Below, one piece after another: positions 12,061-24,834 of a stretch of DNA of 64,000 nt (positions within the stretch are counted from its first letter, which is position 1; every line of letters starts with the position of its first letter). This stretch comes from Unio delphinus (taxonomy: Eukaryota > Mollusca > Bivalvia > Unionida > Unionidae): assembly GCA_029339505.1 (NCBI GenBank), contig JAQISU010000057.1, positions 3,630,001 to 3,694,000 on the forward strand, written 5' to 3'. The notes below the pieces were generated by a model. That model saw nothing but the letters and a program-made list of their open reading frames with translations. It did not search any database and was not told the origin of the DNA. A program made the position numbers and the translations under genes.

Positions 12061-14233
12061 ACCTCATTGTTATTTCATGCTGTGATTTGTATATTTCTTA
12101 CAAATGGTTATATAGAAACATTTTGCGAACATGAAGCTTTAATAACAAATGTACTTTTCATTTTTTCGCGTACTTCTGAAGCCATTTTCTGCCTTGTTTA
12201 AGCGCCTTCCTCCAATCATATTTTTTATCAAATACCATAATGACGGATCATACACAAGTTGAAATGATATCTTACTCTTAAAATAGTGCATCATCATTAC
12301 AATATTATTATACATGAATATATTTATCTGAAATCACAATTTAGTGACAGAAATTGCCACTATAAAATTAAATTACTATAAGATAGCTTTGATCAATTTT
12401 CATTTCTTTAAACAATTGTTTTAAAATTAATGGCAAAAATTTAAACACAAAATTTATATTAAATACTTCGACACTTCTACAAAGGATGTCAGTCACATGG
12501 AAAAATTCTTGACAAGTTCCTCATTCACTTTTTCATACTGCACAGGCTTTCCACAGTAAAAGTTCATTTCTATGGTGTAGAATATCGATGTTGCAACATT
12601 AAAGCATGTTCATGAAGTAATGTTAAAATGTGAAATCAGAGAGTGCCAGAGAAGGCACTGTCACTGAGCTCTCACAAAATATTTATAATTATTTTACTTT
12701 TTAAATAAAGTAATATGGTACAAATCTATTGTTTGCTCTTTATAATGTCAATATTCAGAATAGACTGATATTCACATCAAATGCCATGAATTATTTTTCT
12801 TTATTCAAAATGATTTAAACATTACCTCTTTTTGCCTGACCTAAGCATAATGTTTAAAAAATGAATAGGCCTACCAATCCCCTAGGTCTTATCTGTCATC
12901 TGTGATTACAAGTCTGAGTCCAGGCTCGAAACAACATTACACACTAAAACTTGTATCAAACAAAACAATTGTCTCACTTACTGAGAAACGTCAACTGCGT
13001 TACAGAGATCTCATTCAGTGCAGCCGGTCTATAAATGGCCCACATTAAATTTGAAGGACTGTTATACCAGACAGGCATCCCTGAAACATTTTGAACAACA
13101 CTGCTCAATATTAATATCAAACGTATTAGTAACATGAAGGACTATGCTTTAATTTAACACAATCGCTTAAATGCAATGCAATGCTGAAGTAAAGAAGGAG
13201 CAATGGTGAGGCAAAGACAGCAATGCTGCAGTAAAGACGCAGCAATGCTGAAGTAATGATGGAACAAACCATTGAGCAGTGTTTAGAGCAGCAGCTTTGT
13301 GTGCGATTCCAGATGACTTAGGGAGAGAGCAATAGTCATACCAAAGGTAACAAGTATTATCACTAATTATCACTAACTACATGAGCTGAATGAGTCAGAA
13401 ATCGATATATGCATGTTTAAATAATACACAGAACGAAGATACCTACAAATGTTTACATGATACACAATGTTATGCTACCAGATCCTAAAAAACATAAAAT
13501 AAAATGGATGTTAGAGCCTGAGTGAAGGAAGTCTCTCCACAGTGTATGTATGCATGTATTAACATCTTACATTCACCTTAAATGAGATTTCTTAATGGTT
13601 TCATGGTAGAATAGTTTTCACGTCATTTATCATCCGGTTTTAATGGATGTGGTGCAACACTTAATATACTTAAAACCTTCCTGTATCTATCATTAGCAAT
13701 CATTCTAAGGTAGGAAGCGGGATCGATGGCATGTTTTTATATATTTTATACAAATATGAAGTTTTTGAAGAAACGGCAGAACACGGATAAGAATGAAATG
13801 TTTCTTTTTTCATTCTTTATTTAAAACGCGATAAAAAGAAGGATACCTGGGTAAAAATAATGTAATATCAGGCATCTTAAAAGCACGAAATCCTTGGTGT
13901 CATTCTCACATTAAAGAGCCATTTCAAAAAAAAGTTGTTTTTTTTAAATCGGTAATCATTTATTGTTATATGTTTCGATGAATACATTTATTGGTGTTAA
14001 CAATGCGAATCAGTACCTAGTGTCGCACATATATATGTTTACATAATGTGGATATTAACCAAACTTTGCACATACAAGCATATTGTTGGTAGAAACTTTA
14101 ACATCTAGTAGCTACTTGCTATATTTTCATTGCATCTATTCTATATTTTATGCTTTAAAAAATACCCAAATTTCACAGCATTAGGACAAAGTTGGAGATG
14201 CCAAATAATTATATAAACCACTGGAAGTTATAG
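12061..14233. other. Intergenic, nothing identified
   Basis: AT-rich. Around 13.18-13.27 kb there is a short imperfect repeat of a GCAATGCTG-containing motif on the plus strand. No gene seen. Confidence 0.5.

Positions 14234-14293
<60 letters not shown>
14234..14293. repeat. (ATT)n microsatellite
   Basis: Uninterrupted ATT trinucleotide run of about 19 units. Confidence 0.98.
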
Positions 14294-14510
14294 AATATAC
14301 GTTCAACGCTTTGTAACTTTTGCCAGCAGTAGTATATGTAGCACATAGAAACCAGTTCTTGTAGGTAAAAGAAGAACGTCCTAAATAATTAAAACTTATC
14401 AACAATGCCCAGAAAGACGTTCCCATGCTTAAATAAAACGTCTACTATCCTGACAATTATTGTAGTAAATCATACGCTTTGATTTATCAATAATACCAAT
14501 ATATTCAGTC

Positions 14511-14570
14511 GTATACAGTATGCATATAACGTTTTTAAGGATGCTTGTGGGCCATTTTCCAGTGTGTGCA

Positions 14571-14647
<77 letters not shown>

Positions 14648-15170
14648 CTTATCGAAGGATGTTTGTAGGCCATTTTATACAGTATGCATGAAAATTATCT
14701 AAGAATGCTTGTAGACCAACTTCTACAGTATGAATGTAACTTATCTAAGAATGCTTGTCCACTAAATTATACAGTATGTATGTAACTTATATAACGATGA
14801 TTGTAGGCCATTCTATACAGTGTGCATGTAATTTAACTAAGATCGCTTGTAGGCCAACTTAAACAGAATGCATGTAATTTATCAAAGTATACTTGTATGG
14901 TATCTTACACAGTAAGAATGTACCTTTTCTAAGGACGCTTGTAATCAGTCTTATACAGTATGCATGTAGCTTATCTAAGAAAGCTGGTTGGCCATCTTAT
15001 GTTGTATGCATGCTAATTATCTAAGGATGATTGTAGGCCATCTTATACAGTATGTATGTAATTTATCTACGAATGCGTGTAGGCCATCTTAAACAGTATG
15101 CATGTAACTTATATAGGGATGCTTTTAATCCATCTTATACAGTATGCATGCAACGTATCAAAAGATGCTG
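14511..15170. repeat. 46-bp tandem array interrupted by a TG/TA microsatellite
   Basis: The diverged unit reads acttatctaaggatgcttgt, then aggccatcttatacagtatg, then catgta. About twelve units run from 14646 to 15170, and one further unit lies before the microsatellite (14511-14560). The (TG)n(TA)n run at 14571-14646 falls exactly where the unit has tgtgcatgta, so it probably grew inside one unit. Confidence 0.92.
14571..14646. repeat. (TG)n(TA)n microsatellite
   Basis: A TG run followed directly by a TA run, inside the 46-bp array. Confidence 0.98.
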
Positions 15171-17578
15171 AAATAGTATCTGTTTTCTCTGAAAATCTAA
15201 CGGTTTCATAGGCAAACATTTTCTTTTCAAATTGTCTAAAATGCTACTTCCTCTGTATTTTACTGTAATGGAATTCCTTAATTTTTAATAAAAAGACAAT
15301 ACAGAACTGGAGAGAACCTTGTGCCTTGAAGAAACCAAAGTGGATAATCGAAATAGTCTGAGTGTGTGTTGATATTATTTACCAATGATTGCACTCAGAT
15401 ATAAAAAGATTTTTATCGTTAACATTTTCCCATTCACTCAACATTTTACAACTCTTTGGCATATACTTATCCTTTTTACATATTGAAACGCTTGTTTGAA
15501 ATGTATTGAGGAACAAAGACACATTTTCTTCTCATCGAGTAGCTTTTGAATCGAAACGTGTAACTTAATTTATAAACTGGCGACAACTGTATTGTGCAAG
15601 GTGATGTGAATATTTGATGTGTTCCCTTGCGTAGTAAAGCCAAACGTACAAGATTACATTTTATTAACAAATGGAATTCTAGGCCTGACTCTTCTAGTAG
15701 AAAAAGTTTGTATGTTCATCCTGCAAATAGTTTTCCGGATGAAATGTATCCTTACTTGTATTACTATCAAGAAGTTTGGAATATCATGACATAAATTGAT
15801 AACGTCATCTTTATTAACTCAATCTTGCAGCAAGTAGATGGACTAAGCAACACGCAGCCTCGTTGTCGATTAGAACGTATTCTTTTGTAATGTGCTAACG
15901 GGTGAATTTCGTTTTGTATTATAATGTTAGTGCTACGTAGATTAGTGACCTATTGATTCACCTAAACATTTAAATATAGTAAAATTCATTAACGTAATTT
16001 CATCTAAAACTCAGAAGATTATACTACATTTAGGCAATTTTAGCTTTTAGATCTTTTCAGCTTAATATTTAGTTATAGAAGTGTCTTTCAATGCATTTTA
16101 AAATGGTTAAAAAACTGTCATCTCTCTCTAACTCATCCTCAGCCAATTAGTTCATAAAATCATTATAATAAATTGTTATATTTGTTGCCTTACATGTTTA
16201 TTTTGTTTATGATGCATCTAAATTGTCATTTTCTTTTCAATGTGATTGGTTTTCTTGCTTGTGAGTATTCGCCTGTTTGTTCGTTCGTTATTTAGTGGTA
16301 GCCAAATAACATATTATATACTCATAATGAGTCCAATTCTGACTGATACGTCTAAGGTTTAATTGGTTTGTGACGTGTGCAAATAACGATAAAAAGTATT
16401 AATAATGCTCGTTTTCTAAATGAATTTAATATGTACACATTTTCATCACAATCATTTCTGATTTATGTTCCCTCTCCTCTCTAATGCCTTAAGGACAGAA
16501 GTCAGAGAAAAAGGAATTTGTGTTGGATTAAGGCCTTGCAATCGAAATTACACCAAGTAGGATGCAAGAATATGGTTCGTCGTAACGATACGTGTGCACT
16601 TTCCTTTGGATTTGTCTACACGTCTTCGAATTGTTAGTGTTTAAAATACGATTCAAGAAATACTACTTCTTTATTTACAACGATAAGCATAAGAAAGTTA
16701 GCTTGGATTACCTGAGACAAATAAAGAATTAAAATCACATTACATAAAGATAGCATTGTTTCGTAAACTTATTGTTTTAATTTGAATTATTAGCCTCGAC
16801 AGCCAGCGAAAATGAATCCATCATCAAACAACTACCATGTACAGCTCAGGGCCACAATTTTAATAATTATCAGCACCGGTAGTCTATTTCAAAGTAGCCG
16901 GCTTAAGGTTCGATTTCACATTGATAACCAAAATAACCATTGCTTAGCCGCTTGAAGCTAACAAGATATACTCATAAATGCCAAAATGCCTTATTAATTG
17001 TCATTTATTTGAATTTTATTACCTCGATTTATATGGTTAATTTAGCCCAAAGGTGTGGTAAATCGTGCGCCTATTTGGAGAGATGCTGTCCTAAAATATA
17101 ATTTACCTTTCACTCCTGAGGGTTTGGAATCTCTCGGAGAGCAGCATTTAAGTATCAATAACCATAGCACGTTATGCGACGTGTGCCTGGCCTGAAGGTT
17201 CATACTAACCAATCAAAAAACCGTTCTGGGTTTAAATTAATTAAACAGATCACGCCTTGAGTCACGCACTCATTGTTTTCACATCAGACTTTTCCTAGAA
17301 TTTATGAAACATGATTAGAGAGATTAATTTGCGGCAAATGAAAGCATCACTGACGTATCGTCAGACGAGGCAAACCACTCCTAGTCATTCGTATTTCACA
17401 TCATAAAACAAACAACAACAAAAAAAAAAAATCAAATTTCAAATTTATTTCATTTAACAAGAACTAGAATGAACGGAATGAGATATATAATGGAATTTGA
17501 ATATATTAAACAAAATGAAAAATTAGGAAGTTATGTTTATTTATGGATAAACAAAAGGAATAATGTTATTCTGTGAAA
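15171..17578. other. Intergenic, nothing identified
   Basis: AT-rich. Scattered short frames (for example minus strand 15476-15670) show no domain or splice support. An A-rich stretch lies at about 17,410-17,432. Confidence 0.5.

Positions 17579-17657
<79 letters not shown>
17579..17657. repeat. (AT)n microsatellite
   Basis: About 39 uninterrupted AT dinucleotides. Confidence 0.98.
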
Positions 17658-17658
<1 letters not shown>

Positions 17659-18532
17659 TTTCGAACAACAGTGCAAACCTGCGCTTGCTGAATTTACCGA
17701 TTCCTTTCTCATCCTACCCTTCGCCGCACCTGTAAGCACACCCATCGCATCCCTTTTTAACCTAATATTTCATTTTGCATAGGACTTAAATTAATACAAT
17801 TGTGTATTATACTCCGGTATATTATTTTTCATATTTATATATGGCAATAATTCATTTTTCTTTTTATTTGCTCAGCCAACCTGCTTAGTAACTAACAATC
17901 TGAGCTGATTTTCTTTTGCTCTGCTTGCGTACTGGATATAACAGAGAAGAGATAAGAAAAATACCTCTTGTCTTTTTAATCTCAAGCCACGCACAGATGG
18001 TATACGCCGAGTAAAATAATTTGCAAGGAGTAAACAATTGTGTTATGAATTTTAAAAAAATGTGTGCATCTAGTAATCGGTAAAAAAAATAGAAGAGAAA
18101 CTGACGATACATTATTCACAACGATATTTCTAAATTGTAATCAATGCTATATCTAGATCGAGATAATTTTACTTTGACATGTCCGTATCCAGATTATACT
18201 AAGAAACAATCAAATATGTATAATCATTAATAGTATGTGCTTTTTCACAAGCAAAAAAATAACTCAAATAAAATATGCTATACGTAAATCAAAGTGTTTA
18301 CAAATTCCTTCCTATATTATCAATTTGCAAATATATTCAAATTTTCAAGAAGTGCATTCATTTTTGTATTTAAAAATATTTCTCTTTAAAAATCATATAA
18401 ATTTCACGTTTAGATTATTATCAAATATAAAGTTTACAAATTTGAGATATTCGGCTATAAAGAATGAATTGTTGAACATTATTCGTCACCAATGTAGTTT
18501 TTCTTTCAAACAATTTGTGTTGAGTATACATA
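17658..18532. other. Intergenic, nothing identified
   Basis: AT-rich. A 103-codon plus-strand frame (18235-18546) is low in complexity, rich in Lys, Phe, Ile and Asn, and runs into the next tandem array, so I do not call it a gene. Confidence 0.5.
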
Positions 18533-18957
18533 ATGGACCCACCTGAGTAATGGACATATAATTTTATATCTTGTACCCCACCTGAGTAATTGACATATCA
18601 TTGTATAAGTTGTACACCACCTGAGTAATGGATGTATAATTCTATATTTTGCACCCACATGAGTAATGGACATATCATTTTATATTTTGTACCTCACCGA
18701 GTAACGGATGTATAATTTTATATTTTGTACCCCACCTGAGTAGGGATGTATAATTTTATAATTTGTACCCCACCTGAGTAATGGATGTATCATTTTATAT
18801 TTTGTACCCCACCTGAGTAATGGATGTATCGTTTTTTATTTTGTACCCCACCAGAGTAATGGACATATAATTTTATATTTTGTACCCCCACCAGAGTAAT
18901 GGACATATAATTTTATATTTTGTACCCCCACCTGAGTAATAGGCATATAATTTTATT
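18533..18957. repeat. About 40-bp tandem array, roughly 11 copies
   Basis: The unit contains ccacctgagtaatggacata, then taattttatattttgtacc. Units differ by small indels and substitutions (ctgag or cagag; ggacat or ggatgt). Confidence 0.93.
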
Positions 18958-21114
18958 AATTTAACATCATGGTATCATTGTTCAAGTACTTCATATTGAT
19001 TTTATAAACTGCAGCATTAATTACCTATTTACTTTTTAAACTTAAATGACATTTACACTCAGAAAGCAATGTGGTTTTTCCTGCACTACTTTTGAACAAG
19101 GCACTGTGTAGGCACTAAATACTTTGGCTTTGGACGAACATTCATGCTGTCGTCACGAATGGCTAATGGATACTTGTAACAGCGTGATGCTGTTAATCAT
19201 AGGAATTAAAAGCGACATACGAAGAGCGACCATAATCCAAGAGCAAAACCGAGGGTCTAGATGGTTTCTAATTCTCAACACTTTCTTCTTCGTTAATAAG
19301 AGCCAGATTTTTTAAAAATAGGTGTGGTGCTTGGCATTGTTAATGCAAATACCAAAATACCATATTATATATACATAGTGAACCATATTACAGGATTTTT
19401 CTCTTGTATTTCACACTTCACTGGAAAAGAAAAGAGGAGACAAATGTTTAATGGAAAGAGTTCATATATAAGGAACAAGTTGACACACGTACACTGGCAC
19501 TAGTGGTGCATTTAGTTATATTTAAACAGCTTCACGCGCGCGAAAATATAACTCATTTTTCTTCCATTCGCAAATTGTTTAAGCTTGAGGACAGAGGCCA
19601 GCATACTGGAAAACCACAGGTAAAATGGGATAGACGTTTCTATTACTGAACCCTGCCTTAGTACACTCCTATGATTTTGTCATGAATGCAGCATCCTATA
19701 GGAAAAGACTCTGATTTTTCTATATCGTTAAAAGTGAGATTTGTCATATGTGTTTCACATTGCATACCATAATTTTAACAAGAGGAGCCTTTTTAATTTT
19801 AATACGTGATCGAATTAAAACTTATGATATTTATTCTTTTGCAGTTCCTATTTAAAAATGGCTATCATCCGAAGTTCAAACAGATCATTGTTTTTCTTTC
19901 TCGAAGATCTGATTGGAAAAGGTTTGCTAAATTATTTTGAAAGCGATGGGTTGTCTAAGAAATAAGACAACCAATCAAAGACAACTTTTTCAGAGGTTGG
20001 ATCACAGAGGTCATTGATTATTTCCTTATGTTACAGTATTGACTGCCTATCACTTAAAATAGATTGATATCGTATGAGGAAAAATAGATCCCCATCTTGC
20101 TTTATGTGAAACCTAACTGAGCACAACGTTTCTGTTAAGAGCCTCCACAAGCCGGAAACCGCAGGTGACTGTCACCAGACACAATTGCTATAACTCTAGC
20201 GAATAAACCGAACAGTGAGCAGCATCAGGCGCTTAAGACCGAATGCTTTATTTTAGTGTTTGACCATAGCAGTATTTAATGTACAGACGGTGTTATATAT
20301 TGAAACGTTATACGAAGAACTCTTACTGGGTAAGTGCATTTTTGAAGTTATTTAGAATCTTTAGTACAAATTATAAGGTGACCGCATTAAAAAATATCAT
20401 AATAAAAGTTTAGACGACAGAAGTAAATCCCATTTGTGACACATAGGCTATTTTTTATTCCTTGATTTTGTATTTTAAAGATGTCTCCATATTTCTATAC
20501 TAAATGAAATGTGTGTGTGCGTGCGTGCGTGCGTGTACACGCAATTATAGATCATAAAAGATGCACACATACACTATTTAAACGAATTTTCAAATATGCG
20601 AAGACAAATCCGTAAGTTGTATGTGCTTTTCTCGTTCCATCAAACAATGAACAATTCCCAGATTAATATATGATAAAATAATAATCTTCGTATATGATAG
20701 GAACGTATTACGTGTTAAAGTTGGGCAAAACTGGATAATGTGTTTGCTTTATTCTCTATTGGGCTTTTATCACGGGTAAGTGTAATTTTCAAGTAGGTCT
20801 TAACCCAGACGCTATATGTACACATAGTCTGTTGTATTGAAAAAATATTGAAAGGTACTAATACAAACACTAACAATAGAACTGTCAAAGTGAGACACAG
20901 ACTAATGATAAGTGGCATACGTCACTACCAAGATGTTGATCTGATATATTTGCAAACGTATTTAAACTGAAAAGGCACCTAATTTGGTATTAAGTGGCGA
21001 TCATCAATAAAACATTTAAGAGGCTCAGAAATCCATGGTTGGTGGGCTAAACGTTGTAAAATCAAAGTAACCAAAATCAAAAAGTTACCTTCCGGTGTCC
21101 GACTAAATAAAAAT
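18958..21114. other. Intergenic, nothing identified
   Basis: AT-rich, with a short GTGC/GTGT run at 20,513-20,536. No exon, RNA gene or transposon recognised. Confidence 0.5.
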
Positions 21115-21780
21115 CTAGTGGCAAAACAGCAAAACTCGTTTTTCACAGATTGGTTTCTTTACCATGCGCGAGCCTTTGACTTTGTAGTCATCTGCTGACA
21201 TTGCATCTGCTCCAGGTGTTGTACCATTTGACAGCAGTTGGATTAATTTCACAGTTTTAGTCAGCTCTGGAGGATCACCAAGTGATATGTCGATTTGCAT
21301 TTGGTCCAGTCGAACAATTGCCTCATCTCTGATAGATGACTGTTGATAGGTAATGCTGTTGAAGAGGTATGTTCATCTTCGAAGTATATTTTCGTTGCCA
21401 GCGAGCAGCGTGGCTATGTCTGCACTTAGTATTGGAGATGACCCTGATCACTGTAGCACGTAGATCATGTTCATAGTATACAATTTATTCATATCATGCC
21501 GGTCTGCACAGGACTGAATCTCTTTTGCCTTGTTGCTCAGCGACAAGTCTTGCAACTCTCTGAGTTTGTATTGGACAGTCCTCTTGATATTGTTGAAGGC
21601 TGCCTTCTTAAATGATCAAATGTTGTCTTCTTGATAAGACTTCTGCATCTGATGTTTTTCGTCCAAAAGCCTCTATATAGCAGCATCGTTCTCATCAAGC
21701 CATGCGGTGGTATTGAAGGTTTTGGATGCAGTTGAGTACATATAATCTCTAAAAGAAGCCCTTGTTTCATTCACATTCTA
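21115..21780 (-). pseudogene. Decayed non-LTR retrotransposon (LINE) fragment
   Basis: The minus strand translates, with stops and frame changes, into a protein typical of the stretch between endonuclease and reverse transcriptase. Pieces in order are WFDEND..I..LL.EK, FNNIKRTVQYKLRELQD, KAKEIQSCADRHDMNKLY, ILSADIATLL and finally TKTVKLIQLLSNGTTPGADA, which corresponds to the usual K.LS.GKAPG.DAIPAE. block just before the polymerase fingers. Similarity stops at about 21,150, so the polymerase core is missing. The clade is uncertain. Confidence 0.72.
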
Positions 21781-22673
21781 TGAAAATTTAATTCAATTGT
21801 ATCCAATTGGCTGCACATTTCTTCAACAAATACCTGTTTCATATTTTTCTGCGTAAAATGTGGCAATATTAAGCCTTGTGGGCACTTGTGTTCGCCTTGT
21901 GGTCGTCTGCTTGGCTGAATCCAAATATTGACTTTTTGGCGTCTGGTGGGGTTGGTTCTGCAGCTACTGTGGTAGGTGTGTTATTTAGGTTGGGATGGGG
22001 TGCTCTTTATATTTTATTTAAATTATTATAGAAGTCCCACTCTGGCACAATTTTTAAGGGAATGAAATTAGTGATAGGAAGAGAGGTAAAGCTCCCAGCC
22101 CCTAATCAGCAATGCCGACAGTTAAATTATTGAGTACACAAAAGATGAAATTCAAATGAATAACAATTTAATACAATTTAATAGTCAACTGATAATAATT
22201 CCCCAATTACTGTTCTTCCTCTCGACCAAGTGATAACCTATTGCATCATTTGATTTATAGTGTGTCCTTGTTTTCTTCTTATCTGTATCTCTCCTATCCC
22301 GCCAATTTCTTCTCTCCTTCCAACTTCCCTCCAAACTACATCTTCTCCATGACTGATCCTTCTCCGATTTCTCCTCTTCGACTCCTTTTCCGGCTAGGCT
22401 TCGATTCACAATCGACTTGGTCTCTAGACTAAACGATACAGGATGTCTGTCCACTAAAAGCTACCTGTGAAACCACAATTAGGTTAGCATATTTCCTTAG
22501 CCATCTCGTCTCCCACTAACCAATAATCAATCAACAGATAAAGGCTGTTACATTATTCGGTCACTTATTTGTGCACATCAAAATACCCAATTGTTCTTGT
22601 ATCGTAAACAATGTTGTAATAAAAGCACGATATCAACTACTTATTATAGAGACATCAATAAATTGTGTCACAT

Positions 22674-22676
<3 letters not shown>
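21781..22676. other. Intergenic, nothing identified
   Basis: The left 200 bp may be a further eroded part of the LINE. The pyrimidine-rich stretch at 22,200-22,440 is open on both strands but has no recognisable protein. Confidence 0.4.

Positions 22677-22732
<56 letters not shown>
22677..22732. repeat. (TA)n microsatellite
   Basis: Uninterrupted TA run; short frames through it translate to IYIYIY and are not genes. Confidence 0.98.
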
Positions 22733-22736
<4 letters not shown>

Positions 22737-23187
22737 TACTGAAAAATATCACAACAATCAGACACATCATTTCTATACATTAAACTCCTACAAAGTGTAC
22801 ACAAATATTAAAATATCCATGCTCTGATATATCCTTACATCCATATTAACTATTTTAAACACTGCAACCGTTTTTCAAAGTTACAATTCAATTCAACAGT
22901 TGCAAAAAACTGAATATCACTCTACATAATTCTTTACATAATCATAGCACATTTCTCAAATACACATGTAAATTAAACATTGCAAAGGTAATTAAATATG
23001 CTAACGATTCTAGTAATGAAGTATACATACTGCATGTAATTAGAATTAAAATGCCGTAATATTATGCAACAATCGAGCAAATAACTAACTTGATTTACGA
23101 TGATTTGTCTTTCTTTGAATTTTCTATATTTCATCGCCATATTACGAGTGGTTTTCCCGGAGTATTGCTTAATAACATTCCAGCACG

Positions 23188-23499
23188 ATGTTTTTGGCAA
23201 TTACTAAATTCCTAGCTCGAAAATACTTAGTTAAATTTGGATTGAATTTGTCGTCCTACCCTCTCTCAATTCCCATTGGTTGTCGATTCTACCCTGTTAT
23301 ATTCAATTTAGCAGACAATGCCCCCAAGCTGTCTGTCAACGTAGTGAGATTTACGACAGCCTATAAGGGTAATTTGTTCTTGAACAATGCTTTGAACCTA
23401 CACGTGCGACTTTCCACACCCAACAAAGCTGGGTTCTCATACCCTTACAAGGAGGACCCGCTACAGCCGCTGTGTCTAACATATACAAATGGCTTCTAA
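23188..23499 (+). CDS. Unidentified ORF, possible exon or gene fragment
   Basis: About 100 codons are open on the plus strand and end in TAA at 23,497-23,499. Composition is clearly less AT-rich than both flanks, and codons are varied, with Pro, Val, Asn and Leu spread evenly (for example NLADNAPKLSVNVVRFT). The residues look like a folded beta-rich domain rather than translated noise, but I do not recognise the family. The less AT-rich island goes on to about 23,705, where a minus-strand frame of 64 codons lies. It could be the terminal exon of an unknown gene, a processed insertion or a viral scrap. A start codon is not established; the first ATG lies in an AT-rich part. Confidence 0.25.
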   Translation: MFLAITKFLARKYLVKFGLNLSSYPLSIPIGCRFYPVIFNLADNAPKLSVNVVRFTTAYKGNLFLNNALNLHVRLSTPNKAGFSYPYKEDPLQPLCLTYTNGF

Positions 23500-24218
23500 C
23501 CATTTTTTTTTTATTCCCCCGATTTACGCAATCGCGGCATGGAAATGTGACACACTTGGAAGACTAAGAACATGCGGTCATTCCAGGATTCTGCACATCT
23601 CAGTTTCTTCGTCCCTAGGACGCCCGGCCTGTGTATGCTCATTACGATGACGTAGTAAGATGCTAGTACTTGTAGCGTGGATGCATCGCTGGACGGTTTT
23701 GTCACGAAATGTGCTAACGAAAATAAAAACTCTTCATTTTTATATGAAAACAGTTATTAATGTGACAAAATACATAAATTGAAATATTACAGGTATTATC
23801 TAAATTTTAAAAAAATATCTATGCTATTGATTGTAATCAAATTTCGGAACCTCTTTATAAAGATGTAGTAATAAAGAAATTATGCTCACTGACAAAATAT
23901 AGAAACAAGTCCATGCAAATCAAATTTGCCTTAAAGAAAAAAAATCTATTGTATTAGTACATATAAGGAGCTATTTCACTTGCAACAATACAATGTTTCA
24001 GCCTCAGTCGTGAAATATTTCCCTTAATCTTCAAAGAACGTCGACATCCTCGCTATAATTAGTTATAAACAATTAATGCTAGCAATTAGCAATTGTTTTG
24101 AAACAAAATTCACAACTATTGGTGATTATTGTTTATTAATATGAGTGTGTGTGCGCATGTTCGTCATATCTTATGCAAATAAATATTTGCCTATTTATAG
24201 AAACCTTAACTAAATTTA

Positions 24219-24573
24219 CCGCTCCAGTGACCTAACGGTTAGCACGTCGGCCTCGGATACGAGAGGTCATGGATTCGATCCATGCGCGAGTCGTACCAAA
24301 GACTTATTAAAAAAAAATTGTACTAACAGCTGCCTCGCTTGGTGTTCAGCATAAAGAAGCTAGTGTTAGGACTGGTGTCAGGATAATGTAACTGGGTGGG
24401 ACATCATGTTACATGTCTGCGGTAGGATGCCCCAGTGCTAGACATCACTGTCAACTGCCACTACAATGCAGACATCGTAGCGATATGACTGAAAACTTGT
24501 GATAGATACGTTAAAAATCTACATTACATCACGTCACTTAAATAAAGTTGTTATCATTATCATTATCATTATT
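24219..24573 (+). repeat. SINE family B, near full length
   Basis: Head with A-box (cctaacggttagcacgtcgg) and B-box (ggattcgatcc), then the body (gtcgtaccaaagacttatta, taacagctgcctcgcttgg, gtgttcagcataaag, then gggtgggacatcatgttaca). It ends in a simple tail of ATC/ATT units (ttatcattatcattatcatt). The tail end lies about 140 bp upstream of the RMDN1 start codon. Confidence 0.9.
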
Positions 24574-24714
24574 GTTTTTTATTTTGATTATGATTATTAT
24601 CTTATTTTATTTATATTATTGTTTTTATTTTTATTTATATAATTAAATTATCTGTTGTCAAGGGACATAACTGTGATATCTTTCGCGGAGGAAGAATTGG
24701 TGCAGTGTAGTGTC

Positions 24715-24834
24715 ATGGCGGCTTCCAGTGGATATCGGGCCTTCTTAACTGTTTCCAATGACTTTTTGCGAGTAGTGCAGACATTGCACGTACAACAGGC
24801 TCGCAAATTGCAGAATGTTTTGAAAATTAAAAAG
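24715..24834 (+). CDS. RMDN1: RMDN1-like exon 1
   Basis: Forty residues from ATG (gtcATGgcg, [20 protein letters not shown]) to LKIKK, followed by the donor gtaata, phase 0. The N-terminus is basic and amphipathic and could act in membrane or mitochondrial targeting. An in-frame stretch upstream is open but has no better start. Confidence 0.72.

Noticed and set aside
11362..12201. Several 60-140-codon frames with 11-residue repeats on both strands
   Set aside because: They are produced by a 33-bp minisatellite whose period is a multiple of three; no start context, domain or conservation.
14470..14702. Frames with IYIYIY and CVCVCV runs
   Set aside because: Translated TG/TA microsatellite.
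21537..21770. Independent minus-strand gene of 77 codons
   Set aside because: It is an out-of-frame shadow of the decayed LINE; the recognisable LINE residues are in another frame.
22185..22454. Similarity between the pyrimidine-rich stretch at 22.2-22.4 kb and the inverted 40.2-40.4 kb stretch
   Set aside because: Shared words such as cctctcgacc exist, but most of the likeness is composition (CTT-rich); not enough for a repeat family call.
24219..24300. tRNA gene
   Set aside because: A- and B-box are present, but the head is followed by the conserved SINE body and recurs at 11.0, 42.9 and 47.5 kb; it does not fold into an intact tRNA by eye.
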